From Janthinobacterium sp. CG3 (lineage in GTDB: Bacteria; Pseudomonadota; Gammaproteobacteria; Burkholderiales; Burkholderiaceae_D): a stretch of 64,000 nucleotides of DNA. The stretch lies in assembly GCF_000344615.1 (NCBI RefSeq), contig NZ_KB467824.1, positions 356,445 through 420,444 of the forward strand. The letters are read 5' to 3'. Of the stretch, positions 16,850 through 25,797 are shown piece after piece (position 1 is the first letter of the stretch; each line of letters opens with the position of its first letter). The notes under the pieces were generated by a model. The model ran no database searches and was not told the origin of the DNA. It worked only from the letters and a program-made list of their open reading frames with translations. The position numbers and the translations under genes are program-made.

Positions 16850-17500
16850 CTACAGCGCGCCGTCCTCGGGCGCCGGCGGGGTGGCCGGCGTCATCATATG
16901 GCCGAGCTTGCTTGCCTTGGTGTTCAGATAGTGCTGGTTGAAGGCGTTGCGGTTGACCAGCAGCGGCACCCGCTCGGCGACCTTGATGCCGAGTTTTTCC
17001 ATCGCGTCGATCTTGCGCGGATTGTTCGTCATCAGGCGCAGGCTGGTGATGCCGAACTGGCCGAACATCGGCTGGCACAGCGCGTAGTTGCGGGCGTCGG
17101 CCTTGAAGCCGAGTTGCTCGTTCGCTTGCACGGTGTCGGCGCCGGCCTCCTGTAGGCGGTAGGCGCGGATCTTGTTGATCAGGCCGATGCCGCGCCCCTC
17201 CTGGCGCAGGTACAGCAGGATGCCGCGGCCCTCGGCGGCGATCTTCTTCAGCGCGCCCTCGAGCTGGGCGCCGCAGTCGCAGCGCTGCGAGAACAGCACG
17301 TCGCCGGTCAGGCATTCGGAGTGGACGCGCGCCAGCACCGGTTCGCCGTCGCCGATGTCGCCCAGCGTCATGGCCAGGTGTTCCTTGCCGGTGGCGTGTT
17401 CGACGAAGGCGTGCAGGGTGAACTGGGCCCACGGCGTCGGCAACGCGCAAGAGCTCATATAGTCCAATTCTTCTTTAACCGGGGTGTCTGCGCGCTGCAT
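16850..17500 (-). CDS. ribA: GTP cyclohydrolase II
   Basis: 216 residues from this ATG. First committed enzyme of riboflavin synthesis: GTP to 2,5-diamino-6-ribosylamino-pyrimidinone phosphate, formate and PPi. The three zinc cysteines are 63, 74 and 76 in SECLTGDVLFSQRCDCG, and the catalytic region GRGILLYLRQEGRGIGLINKIRAY is intact. The stand-alone form (no RibB domain) matches E. coli RibA, with about 20 extra N-terminal residues; a start at 17458 (MSSCALPTPW) is possible. No FMN riboswitch was seen upstream. Confidence 0.95.
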   Translation of the reverse strand: MQRADTPVKEELDYMSSCALPTPWAQFTLHAFVEHATGKEHLAMTLGDIGDGEPVLARVHSECLTGDVLFSQRCDCGAQLEGALKKIAAEGRGILLYLRQEGRGIGLINKIRAYRLQEAGADTVQANEQLGFKADARNYALCQPMFGQFGITSLRLMTNNPRKIDAMEKLGIKVAERVPLLVNRNAFNQHYLNTKASKLGHMMTPATPPAPEDGAL

Positions 17501-17531
17501 GGCTGTGCTCTTAAAAAGTAACGATAAAAGT

Positions 17532-17572
17532 AAAAAGGCGCGCCGATCCGACTGCATCAGATCCGGCGCGCC
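17532..17572 (-). terminator. Terminator hairpin after the pirin gene
   Basis: Two copies of the self-complementary GGCGCGCC (17565-17572 and 17537-17544) can pair across a 20-base loop, followed on the minus strand by five T. It lies between the pirin stop and ribA start, so it should end the pirin transcript about 30 bases before ribA. Confidence 0.6.
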
Positions 17573-17727
17573 CTGTCATCATACCAAAACTTGGACGGGA
17601 AATAATTCGTTGTCCGCTTTTCGACTATATTCAAATAGCGCTAGCACTCCGGGCCGATGCCGGCGCAAGCAAAAACCAAGGGGCCGCTTGCCTTGGGTGC
17701 CAACGCCGGGCGCGGCCCTTTGCTGGA

Positions 17728-18432
17728 TTACACCGGCGGCAGGTCGAACAGCAACACTTCGGCGTCGTCCGCCTGTTCCAATACGACCAGCTCGGTGTCG
17801 CTGATTTTCAGCGCGTCGCCGCCTTTCAGCGCGGCGCCGTTGACCAGCAGCGCGCCGCGGATCAGGTGCACATACGCGTTGCGGCCCGCCGCCAGGCGGT
17901 GCTGCAGGCGCTGGCCCGGCGCCGGAATGCTGGCGTACAGCGAGGCGTCCTGGTGGATCAGCACCGAGCCGTCGCGGCCGTCGCCCGACGCCACCAGGCG
18001 CAGTTGCCCCGCTTTGCTGGCCGGATCGAAATGCTTTTCCTGGTAGCTCGGCTCGATCCCGCTGACGTTGGGGGCGATCCAGATTTGCAGGAAGTGCAGG
18101 CCTTCGCTGTGCGAGTGGTTGAACTCGCTGTGGCGCACGCCCTTGCCGGCGCTCATGCGCTGCACATCGCCGTAGTGCAGCACCGAACCGCTACCCATGC
18201 TGTCCTTGTGCTCAAGCGCCCCGTCCAGCACGTAGGAAAGGATTTCCATGTCGCGGTGGCCGTGGCTGCCGAAACCCTGGGCCGGCGCGACGCGGTCTTC
18301 GTTAATCACCAGCAGCGCTCCGAAACCGACGTGCAGCGGGTCGTGGTAGTGGCCGAACGAGAAACTGTGCTGCGAGGCCAGCCAGCCGTGGTTGGCTTGG
18401 CCGCGATCTTCACTTTGACGAATTTGTAACAT
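17728..18432 (-). CDS. Pirin family protein (bicupin)
   Basis: 234 residues. N-terminal cupin signature QHSFSFGHYHDP and GSHGHRDMEILSYVLDGALEHKDSMGS, then RMSAGKGVRHSEFNHS and LHFLQIWIAP; the three His and Glu of the pirin metal site are visible in HDPLHVGFG/HGHRDMEI/RHSEFN. Pirins are iron-binding, some with quercetinase activity. Start at 18432 is chosen because GGAG sits 7 bases upstream; the frame remains open far upstream as a shadow of the LysR gene. Divergent from that LysR gene, the usual pirin arrangement. Confidence 0.93.
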   Translation of the reverse strand: MLQIRQSEDRGQANHGWLASQHSFSFGHYHDPLHVGFGALLVINEDRVAPAQGFGSHGHRDMEILSYVLDGALEHKDSMGSGSVLHYGDVQRMSAGKGVRHSEFNHSHSEGLHFLQIWIAPNVSGIEPSYQEKHFDPASKAGQLRLVASGDGRDGSVLIHQDASLYASIPAPGQRLQHRLAAGRNAYVHLIRGALLVNGAALKGGDALKISDTELVVLEQADDAEVLLFDLPPV

Positions 18433-18585
18433 GGCTAACTCCATTGGTTTAAGGCTGATATGCGATAATTTCAACCGGCCCCGTTGCCGCCTTTCGCGTA
18501 TCTGCGCCTCGATGAAGCACAGTGTACGCGCCGTTTCCGGAAACAAAAAACGGAAAATATACAGCCTTACTATCGAAAAAATCGA

Positions 18586-19512
18586 ATGCTCAGACTCAGC
18601 CTGGAAGCGTTGCAAATCGTCGACGCGATCGACCGCCGCGGCTCGTTCTCGGCGGCCGGCAAGGAATTGCACCGGGTGCCGTCGACGATTTCCTACACCG
18701 TCGCCAAACTCGAGGGCGACCTGGGCGTGCAAGTATTCGAACGCAACGGTCCGCGCGTGCTGTTGACCCGCGCCGGCCAGGAGTTGTTGAAGGAGGGGCG
18801 TTACCTGTTGAAGGCGGCGCACGACCTGGAACAGCGCGTGCGCCGCGTCGCCTCGGGCTGGGAAACCGAGCTGGGCATCGGCTACGATTCGATGTTTTCG
18901 GCGCTGGCCTTCGAGTCCGACGCGCGCGCCTTTTACGCCGTGGCGCAGCAGACCCGCTTGCGCATGGTCGCCGAGGCCCTGTCGGGCACCTGGGAGGCGC
19001 TGCTTGAGCGCCGCGTCGACTTGCTGGTGGGCGCGCCCGGCGACGGCCCGGCCGGCGGCGGTTACGTGGCCCAGCCGCTGGGCACGCTGTCCTTCGTCTT
19101 TGCCGTCGCGCCCGGCCATCCGCTGGCGCGCGAGCCGGCGCCGCTGGGGCGCGGCCAGTTGCAGCACCACCGCGCCGTGGTGGTGGCCGACACCGCCCGC
19201 CAGCTGGCGCCGCGCACCGTCGGCTTGCCGCTGGGCCAGGACGCGCTGACCGTGCCCAGCATGCACAGCAAGTACGACTACCAGGTCGCCGGGCTCGGCT
19301 TCGGCTTCCTGCCGGAGCCGTGCGCGCGCGCCGCCATCGCCCGCGGCCTGCTGGTGGAGAAGCAGGTGGAGGAGCCGAAGCCGGCCGAAACCTTCTATCT
19401 GGCCTGGCGCGCCGGCGAGGGCGGCGCCGCGCTGCACTGGTGGCGCGAGCGCATGCGCGAGCCGGGCCTGTTCCAGCGCCTGCTCGCGCATTTGCCGGGC
19501 CGGGCCGGTTGA
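18586..19512 (+). CDS. LysR family transcriptional regulator
   Basis: 308 residues. Winged HTH at the N-terminus: LSLEALQIVDAIDRRGSFSAAGKELHRVPSTISYTVAKLEGDLGVQVFERNGPRVLLTRAGQELL. The effector domain follows (about 95-300). The first ATG that precedes this canonical start is at 18586. Divergent from the pirin gene across a 153-base gap, so pirin is the likely target. Confidence 0.92.
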   Translation: MLRLSLEALQIVDAIDRRGSFSAAGKELHRVPSTISYTVAKLEGDLGVQVFERNGPRVLLTRAGQELLKEGRYLLKAAHDLEQRVRRVASGWETELGIGYDSMFSALAFESDARAFYAVAQQTRLRMVAEALSGTWEALLERRVDLLVGAPGDGPAGGGYVAQPLGTLSFVFAVAPGHPLAREPAPLGRGQLQHHRAVVVADTARQLAPRTVGLPLGQDALTVPSMHSKYDYQVAGLGFGFLPEPCARAAIARGLLVEKQVEEPKPAETFYLAWRAGEGGAALHWWRERMREPGLFQRLLAHLPGRAG

Positions 19513-19603
19513 GGCGGCCGCGGCGCCGGCCAAACGTTACAATGCGCCAGACATTACCCTCGCCGCCATCCGGCGCCGCCACCACCTCTACCACGGGATT
19601 CCC

Positions 19604-19987
19604 ATGAGCCGCAGCATCCTCGACGAAACGCATTTACATCCAGCCATCCGCGCCAGGGTCAGCGCCAGCCACGCCGATATCGTCGCCGAGGTCAAGGCCG
19701 CCGTCGCCGCCCATCCGGTGGTACTGGTCGGCATGGCGCAAAATCCCTTCCCGCGCAAGGCCCGCAAGATCCTCGACACGCTCGGCACGCCCTACCACTA
19801 CCTGGAATACGGCAGCTACCTGAGCCAGTGGCGCCGCCGCACCGCGCTGAAAATGTGGAGCGGCTGGCCGACGCTGCCGATGGTGTTCGTGCACGGCGTG
19901 CTGATCGGCGGCGCCAGTGAGCTGAAAAGCCTGCTCGACAGCGGCGAGTTGGCACAGTTGCTGGCCCGAAAGATCAACGTGCGCTAG
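19604..19987 (+). CDS. Glutaredoxin-fold protein lacking all cysteines
   Basis: 127 residues. The thioredoxin-fold pattern of monothiol glutaredoxins is recognisable: VVLVGMAQNPFPRKARKILDTLG (39-61, where Grx4 proteins have ...P-x-C-x-F-S), PYHYLEYG, and WPTLPMVFVHGVLIGGASELKSLLDSGEL with the cis-Pro motif and GG that bind glutathione. The active-site cysteine position is Pro 50, and there is no cysteine in the whole protein, so it cannot act as a redox enzyme or hold an Fe-S cluster by Cys. Possible scaffold or glutathione-binding role. Monocistronic. Confidence 0.78.
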   Translation: MSRSILDETHLHPAIRARVSASHADIVAEVKAAVAAHPVVLVGMAQNPFPRKARKILDTLGTPYHYLEYGSYLSQWRRRTALKMWSGWPTLPMVFVHGVLIGGASELKSLLDSGELAQLLARKINVR

Positions 19988-20239
19988 GCATGGCCGCCAT
20001 GGCCGGGCTTCATTGATCCGCCGCAAAGGACGGTGACAATGCGCGTATATTGGCGGCCTAGGCTGGTGCTATTCTGAAACAAGTTGCTGCGATTTTCAGC
20101 TGTTCAGGAGGGGATGCCATGCGCCGTTGCGCACGCCGGCCGACAGTGTGAGCGTCCAGATTGCCAACTGGGGGCGGGCGCGCTACGGGACTGCCCCACA
20201 TCGCCGGTACCGGATTTTCCGCGGCAGCATGGAGGCTGT

Positions 20240-21886
20240 ATGAGCACACCCGGCACGCATCCCCGCATTCTCATCGTCGACGACGAGGCGGCGCATATGC
20301 GGGCGCTGTGCGACACGCTGGGCGCGCACCATTATGAAACCACCGGCCTAGTCACCGCCGAGGCCGCCCTGACGCTGTTGCGCAGCGAACCCTTCGACTT
20401 GCTGCTGACCGACCTGATGCTGCCCGGCATCGACGGCATCGCCCTGGTGCAGGAGGCGCGCAAGCTCGACGCCGACCTGACCTGCATCATCATGACCGGC
20501 GAGGGCAGCATCGCCTCGGCGGTGCTGGCGATGAAAATCGGCGCGCTCGACTACATCGTCAAGCCGTTCAAGGTAGCGGCGCTACTGCCGATCCTGGCGC
20601 GGGCGCAGGAGGCGCGCCTGCTGCGCATCAAGAACGCGATGCTGGAACAGCGCGCGCGCGAGCACGCCGTCGAACTCGACGCGATGAACAAGGAACTCGA
20701 ACTGGCCAAGCTGGAGGCCGAACGCGCCAACGTCGCCAAGTCGGTGTTCCTGTCGAACATGAGCCACGAGCTGCGCACCCCGCTCAACGCCATCCTCGGC
20801 TTCGCCCAGGTGCTGACGTCGGAGGTGCTGCCGTCGACGCCGCAGGAAAAGAAAAAATTCGCCTGGCACATCGTCGACGCCGGGCGCCACCTGCTGACGC
20901 TGATCAACGAGGTGCTCGACCTGGCCAAGGTCGAGGCCGGCGCGCTGTCGCTCTCGCTCGAGCCGGTCGCGCTGGCCGAGGTCCTGCTCGACTGCCAGGC
21001 CATGATCGCGCCGCTGGCGCAGCAGCGCGGCATCACGCTGGCGTTCCCGCCGCAGGCCGCGCTGTACGTGCTGGCCGACCGCACCCGGCTCAAGCAGGTG
21101 CTGGTCAACCTGCTCTCGAACGGCATCAAGTATAACCGCGAACACGGCTCGGTGACCCTGGAGTGCCAGCCGGCGCGGCCCGGGCGGGTGCGCATCTGCG
21201 TGCGCGACACCGGCGCCGGCCTGAGCCAGGAGCAGCTCGACGCCGTGTTCCAGTCCTTCAACCGGCTCGGCCGCGAAGGCTCGAACGAGGAGGGCACCGG
21301 CCTCGGGCTGGCGCTGTCGAAGCGCCTGGCGGAGGCGATGCAGGCCGAGATCGGCGTCACCAGCACGGTCGGCGTCGGCAGCACCTTCTGGGTCGAGTTG
21401 GCGCTGCGCGGGGTCGGCCCGGCGCCGGCCGCGGCGGCGGCGGCGCCCGGGCCGGAGGCCGCCCGGGCGGGGCCGCCGCAGCACGCCGCCCGGTCGCGCC
21501 GCAGCCTGCTCTACGTCGAGGACAACCCGATGAACGTGCAACTGGTGCGCGAATTGCTGCGCCTGCGCGCCGACCTCGACCTGCTGACGGCCACCGACGG
21601 CCAGCGCGGCATCGAACTGGCGCGCCTGCACGCGCCGCAACTGATCCTGATGGACCTCGACCTGCCCGGCATGGACGGGGTGGAAACGCTGCGCCAGTTG
21701 CGCAGCGACCCCAACACCGCGCATATCCCGGTCATCGCGCTGACCGCCAGCGCGATGCGCAGCGACGTGCGGCGCGGCATGGCGGCCGGCTTCTTCGGCT
21801 ACATCAGCAAACCGATCGACGTCGCCGGCTTCGGCGAGGCGATCGACGGCGCGTTGCGGCTGGGCGCCGAGCCGCAGCGCGCGTAG
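20240..21886 (+). CDS. Hybrid sensor kinase: REC-HisKA-HATPase-REC
   Basis: 548 residues from an ATG with GGAGG 5 bases upstream. Receiver 1 (residues about 8-122) has phosphoacceptor Asp 58 in LLLTDLMLPG; a coiled coil follows (130-170), then HisKA with His 176 in SHELRTPLNAILGF, HATPase (about 285-400; NLLSNGIKYN, DTGAGL, GTGLGLALSKRL), and a C-terminal receiver after an Ala/Pro linker (LLYVEDNPMNV, ILMDLDLPGMDG). No membrane segment: a cytoplasmic kinase that is itself switched by phosphorylation. It lies 67 bases before the methyltransferase-led operon and could belong to it. Confidence 0.9.
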   Translation: MSTPGTHPRILIVDDEAAHMRALCDTLGAHHYETTGLVTAEAALTLLRSEPFDLLLTDLMLPGIDGIALVQEARKLDADLTCIIMTGEGSIASAVLAMKIGALDYIVKPFKVAALLPILARAQEARLLRIKNAMLEQRAREHAVELDAMNKELELAKLEAERANVAKSVFLSNMSHELRTPLNAILGFAQVLTSEVLPSTPQEKKKFAWHIVDAGRHLLTLINEVLDLAKVEAGALSLSLEPVALAEVLLDCQAMIAPLAQQRGITLAFPPQAALYVLADRTRLKQVLVNLLSNGIKYNREHGSVTLECQPARPGRVRICVRDTGAGLSQEQLDAVFQSFNRLGREGSNEEGTGLGLALSKRLAEAMQAEIGVTSTVGVGSTFWVELALRGVGPAPAAAAAAPGPEAARAGPPQHAARSRRSLLYVEDNPMNVQLVRELLRLRADLDLLTATDGQRGIELARLHAPQLILMDLDLPGMDGVETLRQLRSDPNTAHIPVIALTASAMRSDVRRGMAAGFFGYISKPIDVAGFGEAIDGALRLGAEPQRA

Positions 21887-21953
21887 CGGCGCGCGGCACA
21901 TTTTCAAACAGTTCTTTCCTTCCGACGGGCAGTTTTTTTGAAAGGTGGCTGAC

Positions 21954-22655
21954 ATGCACAACGTAACCGGCAGCAACGATGCACAAATAGACCGCTGGCA
22001 AAAAGGCCGGCAGAAGCTGTTCAAGGAAGTGCCCGAGGGCGGCAAGTCGATCCGCTACCTCGACAAGGAGTTCCTGGTCTTCCCGAACACCTTCTGGCCG
22101 TTTACCGACAGCCAGCCGCTGGTGCAGAACTTCCGCATCCGCCGTGGCGACAGCGTGCTCGACGTCGGCACCGGCTCGGGCGTGATCGCCGTGTTCGCCT
22201 GCTACCAGGGCGCCGGGCGGGTGCTGGCCGTCGACGTCAACCCGGCGGCGATCCAGAGCGCCAGCTACAACGCCCGCCAGCACGGTTTCGGCGCCGTCAT
22301 GGAAGTGCGCCGCTCCAACCTGTTCGAGGGCGTCGGCGACGAGCAGTTCGACGTCATCACCGCCAACCTGCCGTTTCGCGACAAGCCGGCGCACGACGTC
22401 GTCGCCCAGTCGCAGTGGGACACCGACTTCCAGACCAACACGCTGTTCTTCCAGGACGTCGGGCGCTACCTGAAGCCGGACGGGCGCATCTACTTCGCCC
22501 ACGCCAACTTCGGCTCGGTCGAGACGGTGCGCAAGCTGGCCAAGGCGGCCGGCTTCACGGTGCGGGCGATGGCGACGGCCTCGGCCGACAAGGCAGGCAC
22601 CAAGACTTTCTACGCCTTCGTCATGAAGCGGGCGCGCGCGACGGCAGCCGCATGA
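21954..22655 (+). CDS. Class I SAM-dependent methyltransferase (small-domain type)
   Basis: 233 residues. SAM-binding motif I VLDVGTGSGVIAVFA, acidic loop VLAVDVNPAAIQSA, and ITANLPFRDKP in the place of the N-P-P-Y motif used by PrmB/HemK-type enzymes acting on planar nitrogens. AAAGG stands before the ATG at 21954 (a GTG at 21945 lies inside it). First of five genes that overlap or nearly touch; its TGA overlaps the ATG of the sulfotransferase-like gene by 4 bases. The substrate is not known; the company it keeps suggests a small molecule rather than RNA or protein. Confidence 0.85.
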   Translation: MHNVTGSNDAQIDRWQKGRQKLFKEVPEGGKSIRYLDKEFLVFPNTFWPFTDSQPLVQNFRIRRGDSVLDVGTGSGVIAVFACYQGAGRVLAVDVNPAAIQSASYNARQHGFGAVMEVRRSNLFEGVGDEQFDVITANLPFRDKPAHDVVAQSQWDTDFQTNTLFFQDVGRYLKPDGRIYFAHANFGSVETVRKLAKAAGFTVRAMATASADKAGTKTFYAFVMKRARATAAA

Positions 22656-23890
22656 GCGAACTGATAGACGCGGTCAACCGCTTGCGCGGCGTGCGCCGCT
22701 CGCCGCTGGCGCCGCTGGTGCGCACCGTCGTCGTCATCCTGGGCAATTCGCGCTCCGGTTCCAGCCTGCTCAAGGAGGTGCTCGCCGGCCATCCCGACAT
22801 CGCCTCGCTGGACGGCGAGATCGAACCGCTGCTGGCGCTGACCGGCAACGGCTTCGGCTACAACGCCGACAGCGACGCGCTGGACGCGCTGGCCAACCCG
22901 GCCGCGGTGGCCGACAACATCTTCGACGAGTTGGGCGTGCCGCAGCCGCACGCCGCGCCGGCGGCGGCGCTGCAGCGGCGCTGGGTCAACCGCTGCCTGC
23001 TGCAATTCCCGGCGCTGTTCGCCGAGCCGGCCGGCCACCGGCGGCTGACGGCGGCGATCGGGCGGGCGCTGGCCGACGCCGCCGCGGACGGCGTCGGCGA
23101 CGAGCAGCGCTTGCAGCGCAGCGTGCTGGCGGAGGTGTACCGCGACGCGCCGTGGCGCCTGAACTACTACGACGACGGCGGCGCCGGCGGCGGCGGCCCG
23201 TGCTTCGACGAGGCGGCGAAAATCGAGGAGCCGCCCTTCGTCGTGCCGCGCCACCAGCAGCGCCCGTTCACGGCGCACGACGCGCAAAACAAGATCGTGC
23301 TGTTCAAGGCGCCGTCGGACGTCTACCGCATCGGCATCTACCAGCAACTGTTCCCGCACGCGCGCGTCCACTACCTGCACCTGAGCCGCGGCTACGCCCA
23401 GTCGGTCAACGGCCTGATGGACGGCTGGCTCTCGCCGGTCGGCTTTTTCTCGCACGACCTGCGCCGGGTCGGCCAGCGCCTGGCCATCGGCGGCTATTCC
23501 GAACTGACGCCGTTCGGCCGGCGCTGGTGGAAGTTCGACCTGCCGCCGAACTGGCGCGAATTCACCGAGGCGACGCTGGAGCAGGTCTGCCTGAACCAGT
23601 GGTTGTCGGCGCACCGCGCGGTGCTGGCCAGCGGCGTGGCGGCGCTGCGCATCTCGTTCGAGCAATTCCTGGCCTCGCCGGGGGCGCAGCTGAACCGCAT
23701 CACCGACCACCTGGGCGCGCGGCCGATGGCGCCGCCGCCGGCGCTGCGGGTGATGATGGCGACCGACGCGCCGCGGCCGATGCGCTGGAAAAAGCGCCAG
23801 CAACTGATGCTGGAACTGGGCGAGCGGCGCGACGTGCGGGCGATGATGGCCACGCTCGGCTACGCGATGAAGCCGGAGGGCTGGCGATGA
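22652..23890 (+). CDS. Sulfotransferase-family protein
   Basis: 412 residues. The PAPS-binding P-loop is at residues 31-40, GNSRSGSSLL, followed by KEVLAGHPDIASLDGEIEPLL, as in Stf0/heparan-type sulfotransferases that use 3'-phosphoadenylyl sulfate. A later IVLFKAPSDVYRIGIYQQLFPHARVHYLHLSRGYAQSVNGLMDGW matches the 3'-phosphate-binding region (Arg/Ser after a beta strand). Cytoplasmic by the lack of signal. ATGA overlaps at both ends couple it to the methyltransferase and the ureohydrolase-like gene. Confidence 0.8.
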   Translation: MSELIDAVNRLRGVRRSPLAPLVRTVVVILGNSRSGSSLLKEVLAGHPDIASLDGEIEPLLALTGNGFGYNADSDALDALANPAAVADNIFDELGVPQPHAAPAAALQRRWVNRCLLQFPALFAEPAGHRRLTAAIGRALADAAADGVGDEQRLQRSVLAEVYRDAPWRLNYYDDGGAGGGGPCFDEAAKIEEPPFVVPRHQQRPFTAHDAQNKIVLFKAPSDVYRIGIYQQLFPHARVHYLHLSRGYAQSVNGLMDGWLSPVGFFSHDLRRVGQRLAIGGYSELTPFGRRWWKFDLPPNWREFTEATLEQVCLNQWLSAHRAVLASGVAALRISFEQFLASPGAQLNRITDHLGARPMAPPPALRVMMATDAPRPMRWKKRQQLMLELGERRDVRAMMATLGYAMKPEGWR

Positions 23891-24741
23891 ACCGCCACCT
23901 GATCGTGCCCTTCCTGATGGGCCAGTGGCGCGCCGGCCTGTGCCGCGTCGCCGACCTCGACGGCCACGACTGGGACGTCATCGCCGACCCGGATTTGCGG
24001 CAGACGCATATCGCCGACGCCAATGAAAAAATGCGCAGGATGGGCCTGATCTACGCCCGCCTGGCCGAGGCCGTCAAACAGCGCGTGCGGGCCGGGTTGG
24101 TGCCGGTGTGCATCGCCGGCGACTGCATGTCGACCTCGGGCGTGCTGGCCGGGCTGCAACAGGGCGGCCGCGCGCCCGAGCGCATCCTCTGGCTCGACGC
24201 CCACGGCGACTTCCACACCTGGGGCACGACCCAGACCCAGTACCTGGGCGGCATGCCGCTGGCGGTGCTGGTCGGGCGCGGCGACCGCCGCCAGGCCGGG
24301 CGCGACGCCATCGGCGCCTTCGTCGCCGCGGTCGGCGTGCAAGCCTACCCGGAGCACCGCGTCGTGCTGTCGGACGCGCGCGAGCTCGACCCCGGCGAGG
24401 CCGAGGCGGTGCGGGCCTCGGCCATCGTCACCTGCGGCATCGACGCCGTCCTCTCGCACCTGCGCCCGGACGAGAGCCTGTACCTGCACTGGGACACCGA
24501 CGTCGTCGACGCCGAGGCCGACACGCCGGCGCTGAAATACCACGTCAAGCACGGCCCCAGCTGGGCCGACATGCACGCGCTGTTCCGCGCGCTGCGCGGC
24601 ATGGGCATCGTCGCCGTGTCGGTCTCGGCCTGGCACGAGGAGGGCGACGCCGACAACGCGGCGGCGCTGGCCAGCCTGGCGCTGCTGCGCGAGCTCGACG
24701 GCGAGCCGGCGCGCGCCGCCGCGCCGCGGGGGGGGCGATGA
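23887..24741 (+). CDS. Arginase/agmatinase/ureohydrolase-family protein
   Basis: 284 residues. Two of the three manganese motifs are intact: LDAHGDFHT (Asp 104, His 106, Asp 108) and HWDTDVVDAE (Asp 203, Asp 205). In the first motif the usual GGDHS is AGDCMS, with Cys 80 replacing the metal-binding His. A C variant occurs in some arginase-like proteins, as far as I recall. The fold should cleave a guanidino or formimino group, but the substrate is open. ATGA overlaps with both neighbours. Confidence 0.83.
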   Translation: MNRHLIVPFLMGQWRAGLCRVADLDGHDWDVIADPDLRQTHIADANEKMRRMGLIYARLAEAVKQRVRAGLVPVCIAGDCMSTSGVLAGLQQGGRAPERILWLDAHGDFHTWGTTQTQYLGGMPLAVLVGRGDRRQAGRDAIGAFVAAVGVQAYPEHRVVLSDARELDPGEAEAVRASAIVTCGIDAVLSHLRPDESLYLHWDTDVVDAEADTPALKYHVKHGPSWADMHALFRALRGMGIVAVSVSAWHEEGDADNAAALASLALLRELDGEPARAAAPRGGR

Positions 24742-25790
24742 TGGCCGGGCCGCAACGGCACTTGCCGCGCCGCGGCGGCGGCCGCGCCGCCTGGGGCTGG
24801 GCCTTGCTGCTGGCCGTCGGCACGCTGGCGGCGCTGTACGCCTGGCTGCACCGCCCGGCCGGGCCGGCCGGCAACGGCGACGCCGAGCAGGTGGTGATCG
24901 CCACCAATATCGACTACGTCGGCAGCTGCCCGGTGGTGGCCGGGCTGGAGCGCGGCTATTTCGCCGACGAGGGCATCCTCGCCGTGCTGCAGGCGCATTC
25001 GAGCGGCAAGGCGGCGATGGAGGCGGTGTTGCAGGGCAAGGCCAACCTGGGCACGGTGGCCGACATCCCCATCATGTTCGCCGGCCTGAACGACAGTCCG
25101 GTGTCGGTTATCGCCAGTTTCTTCAAGACCGAGAAGGACCACGGCATCGTCGGCCGGCGCGACAACGGCGTCGTCACGCCGGCCAGCCTGAAGGGCAAGC
25201 GCATCGGCGTGAGCTTGAGCACCTCCGGCCATTTCACGCTGGACGCCTTCCTCAACCGCCAACTGCTGCGTTCGAACGAGGTGATCATGCGCAACTACAA
25301 GCCGGAGGAGATGGCGGCGGCGCTGGAGCAGGGCGACGTCGACGCGGTGGCCAGCTGGGAGCCGTTCCTGACGCAGATGCAGAGCCAGCTGGGCAGCAAC
25401 GCCGTGGTGTTCTACGGCCAGGACGTGTACGAAAGCATCTACAACCTGGCGGCGATGCGCAACTATGTTGCCAGCCGCCCGGAAACCATCAAGAAGGTGC
25501 TGCGCGCGCTGGTGCGCGGCGCCAGCTTTTGCGCCGGGCAGCCGGAGGCGGCGCGCGCCGTGCTGGCCGCCCGCACCAAGGGCGACCAGAGCAAGTGGCA
25601 AGCCTCGTGGCCGAGCTACCGCTTCAGCGTGGTGCTCGACCAGGGCCTGATCCTGGCGCTGGAAGACCAGGCGCGCTGGGCCATCAAGAACAAGATGACG
25701 CAGCGCACCGAGGTGCCGAACTACCTCGACTACGTCTACCTCGACGGCCTCGAGGCGGTGCAGCCGTCCGCCGTGACGATCATCCATTGA
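24738..25790 (+). CDS. NMT1/THI5/SsuA-type substrate-binding protein, membrane-anchored
   Basis: 350 residues. A single N-terminal hydrophobic helix (AAWGWALLLAVGTLAALYAWL) without lipobox or clear cleavage site suggests an anchored periplasmic protein. The body follows the nitrate/sulfonate/thiamine-precursor binding family: VVIATNIDYVGSCPVVAGLERGYFADEGI, VLQGKANLGTVADIPIM, LKGKRIGVSLSTSGHFTLDAFL, AALEQGDVDAVASWEPF. No ABC permease or ATPase gene is near; the next gene, 7 bases on, is a membrane sensor kinase, so it may feed ligand to that sensor. Confidence 0.85.
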   Translation: MMAGPQRHLPRRGGGRAAWGWALLLAVGTLAALYAWLHRPAGPAGNGDAEQVVIATNIDYVGSCPVVAGLERGYFADEGILAVLQAHSSGKAAMEAVLQGKANLGTVADIPIMFAGLNDSPVSVIASFFKTEKDHGIVGRRDNGVVTPASLKGKRIGVSLSTSGHFTLDAFLNRQLLRSNEVIMRNYKPEEMAAALEQGDVDAVASWEPFLTQMQSQLGSNAVVFYGQDVYESIYNLAAMRNYVASRPETIKKVLRALVRGASFCAGQPEAARAVLAARTKGDQSKWQASWPSYRFSVVLDQGLILALEDQARWAIKNKMTQRTEVPNYLDYVYLDGLEAVQPSAVTIIH

Positions 25791-25797
25791 GGGCGCC

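Noticed and set aside
17501-17727. FMN riboswitch upstream of ribA
   Set aside because: Only a GGCGCGCC hairpin with T-run is present, which fits a terminator of the pirin gene.
18445-19533. Long N-terminal extension of the pirin frame
   Set aside because: It reads antisense through the LysR gene; GGAG before 18432 and the conserved pirin start decide for the short protein.
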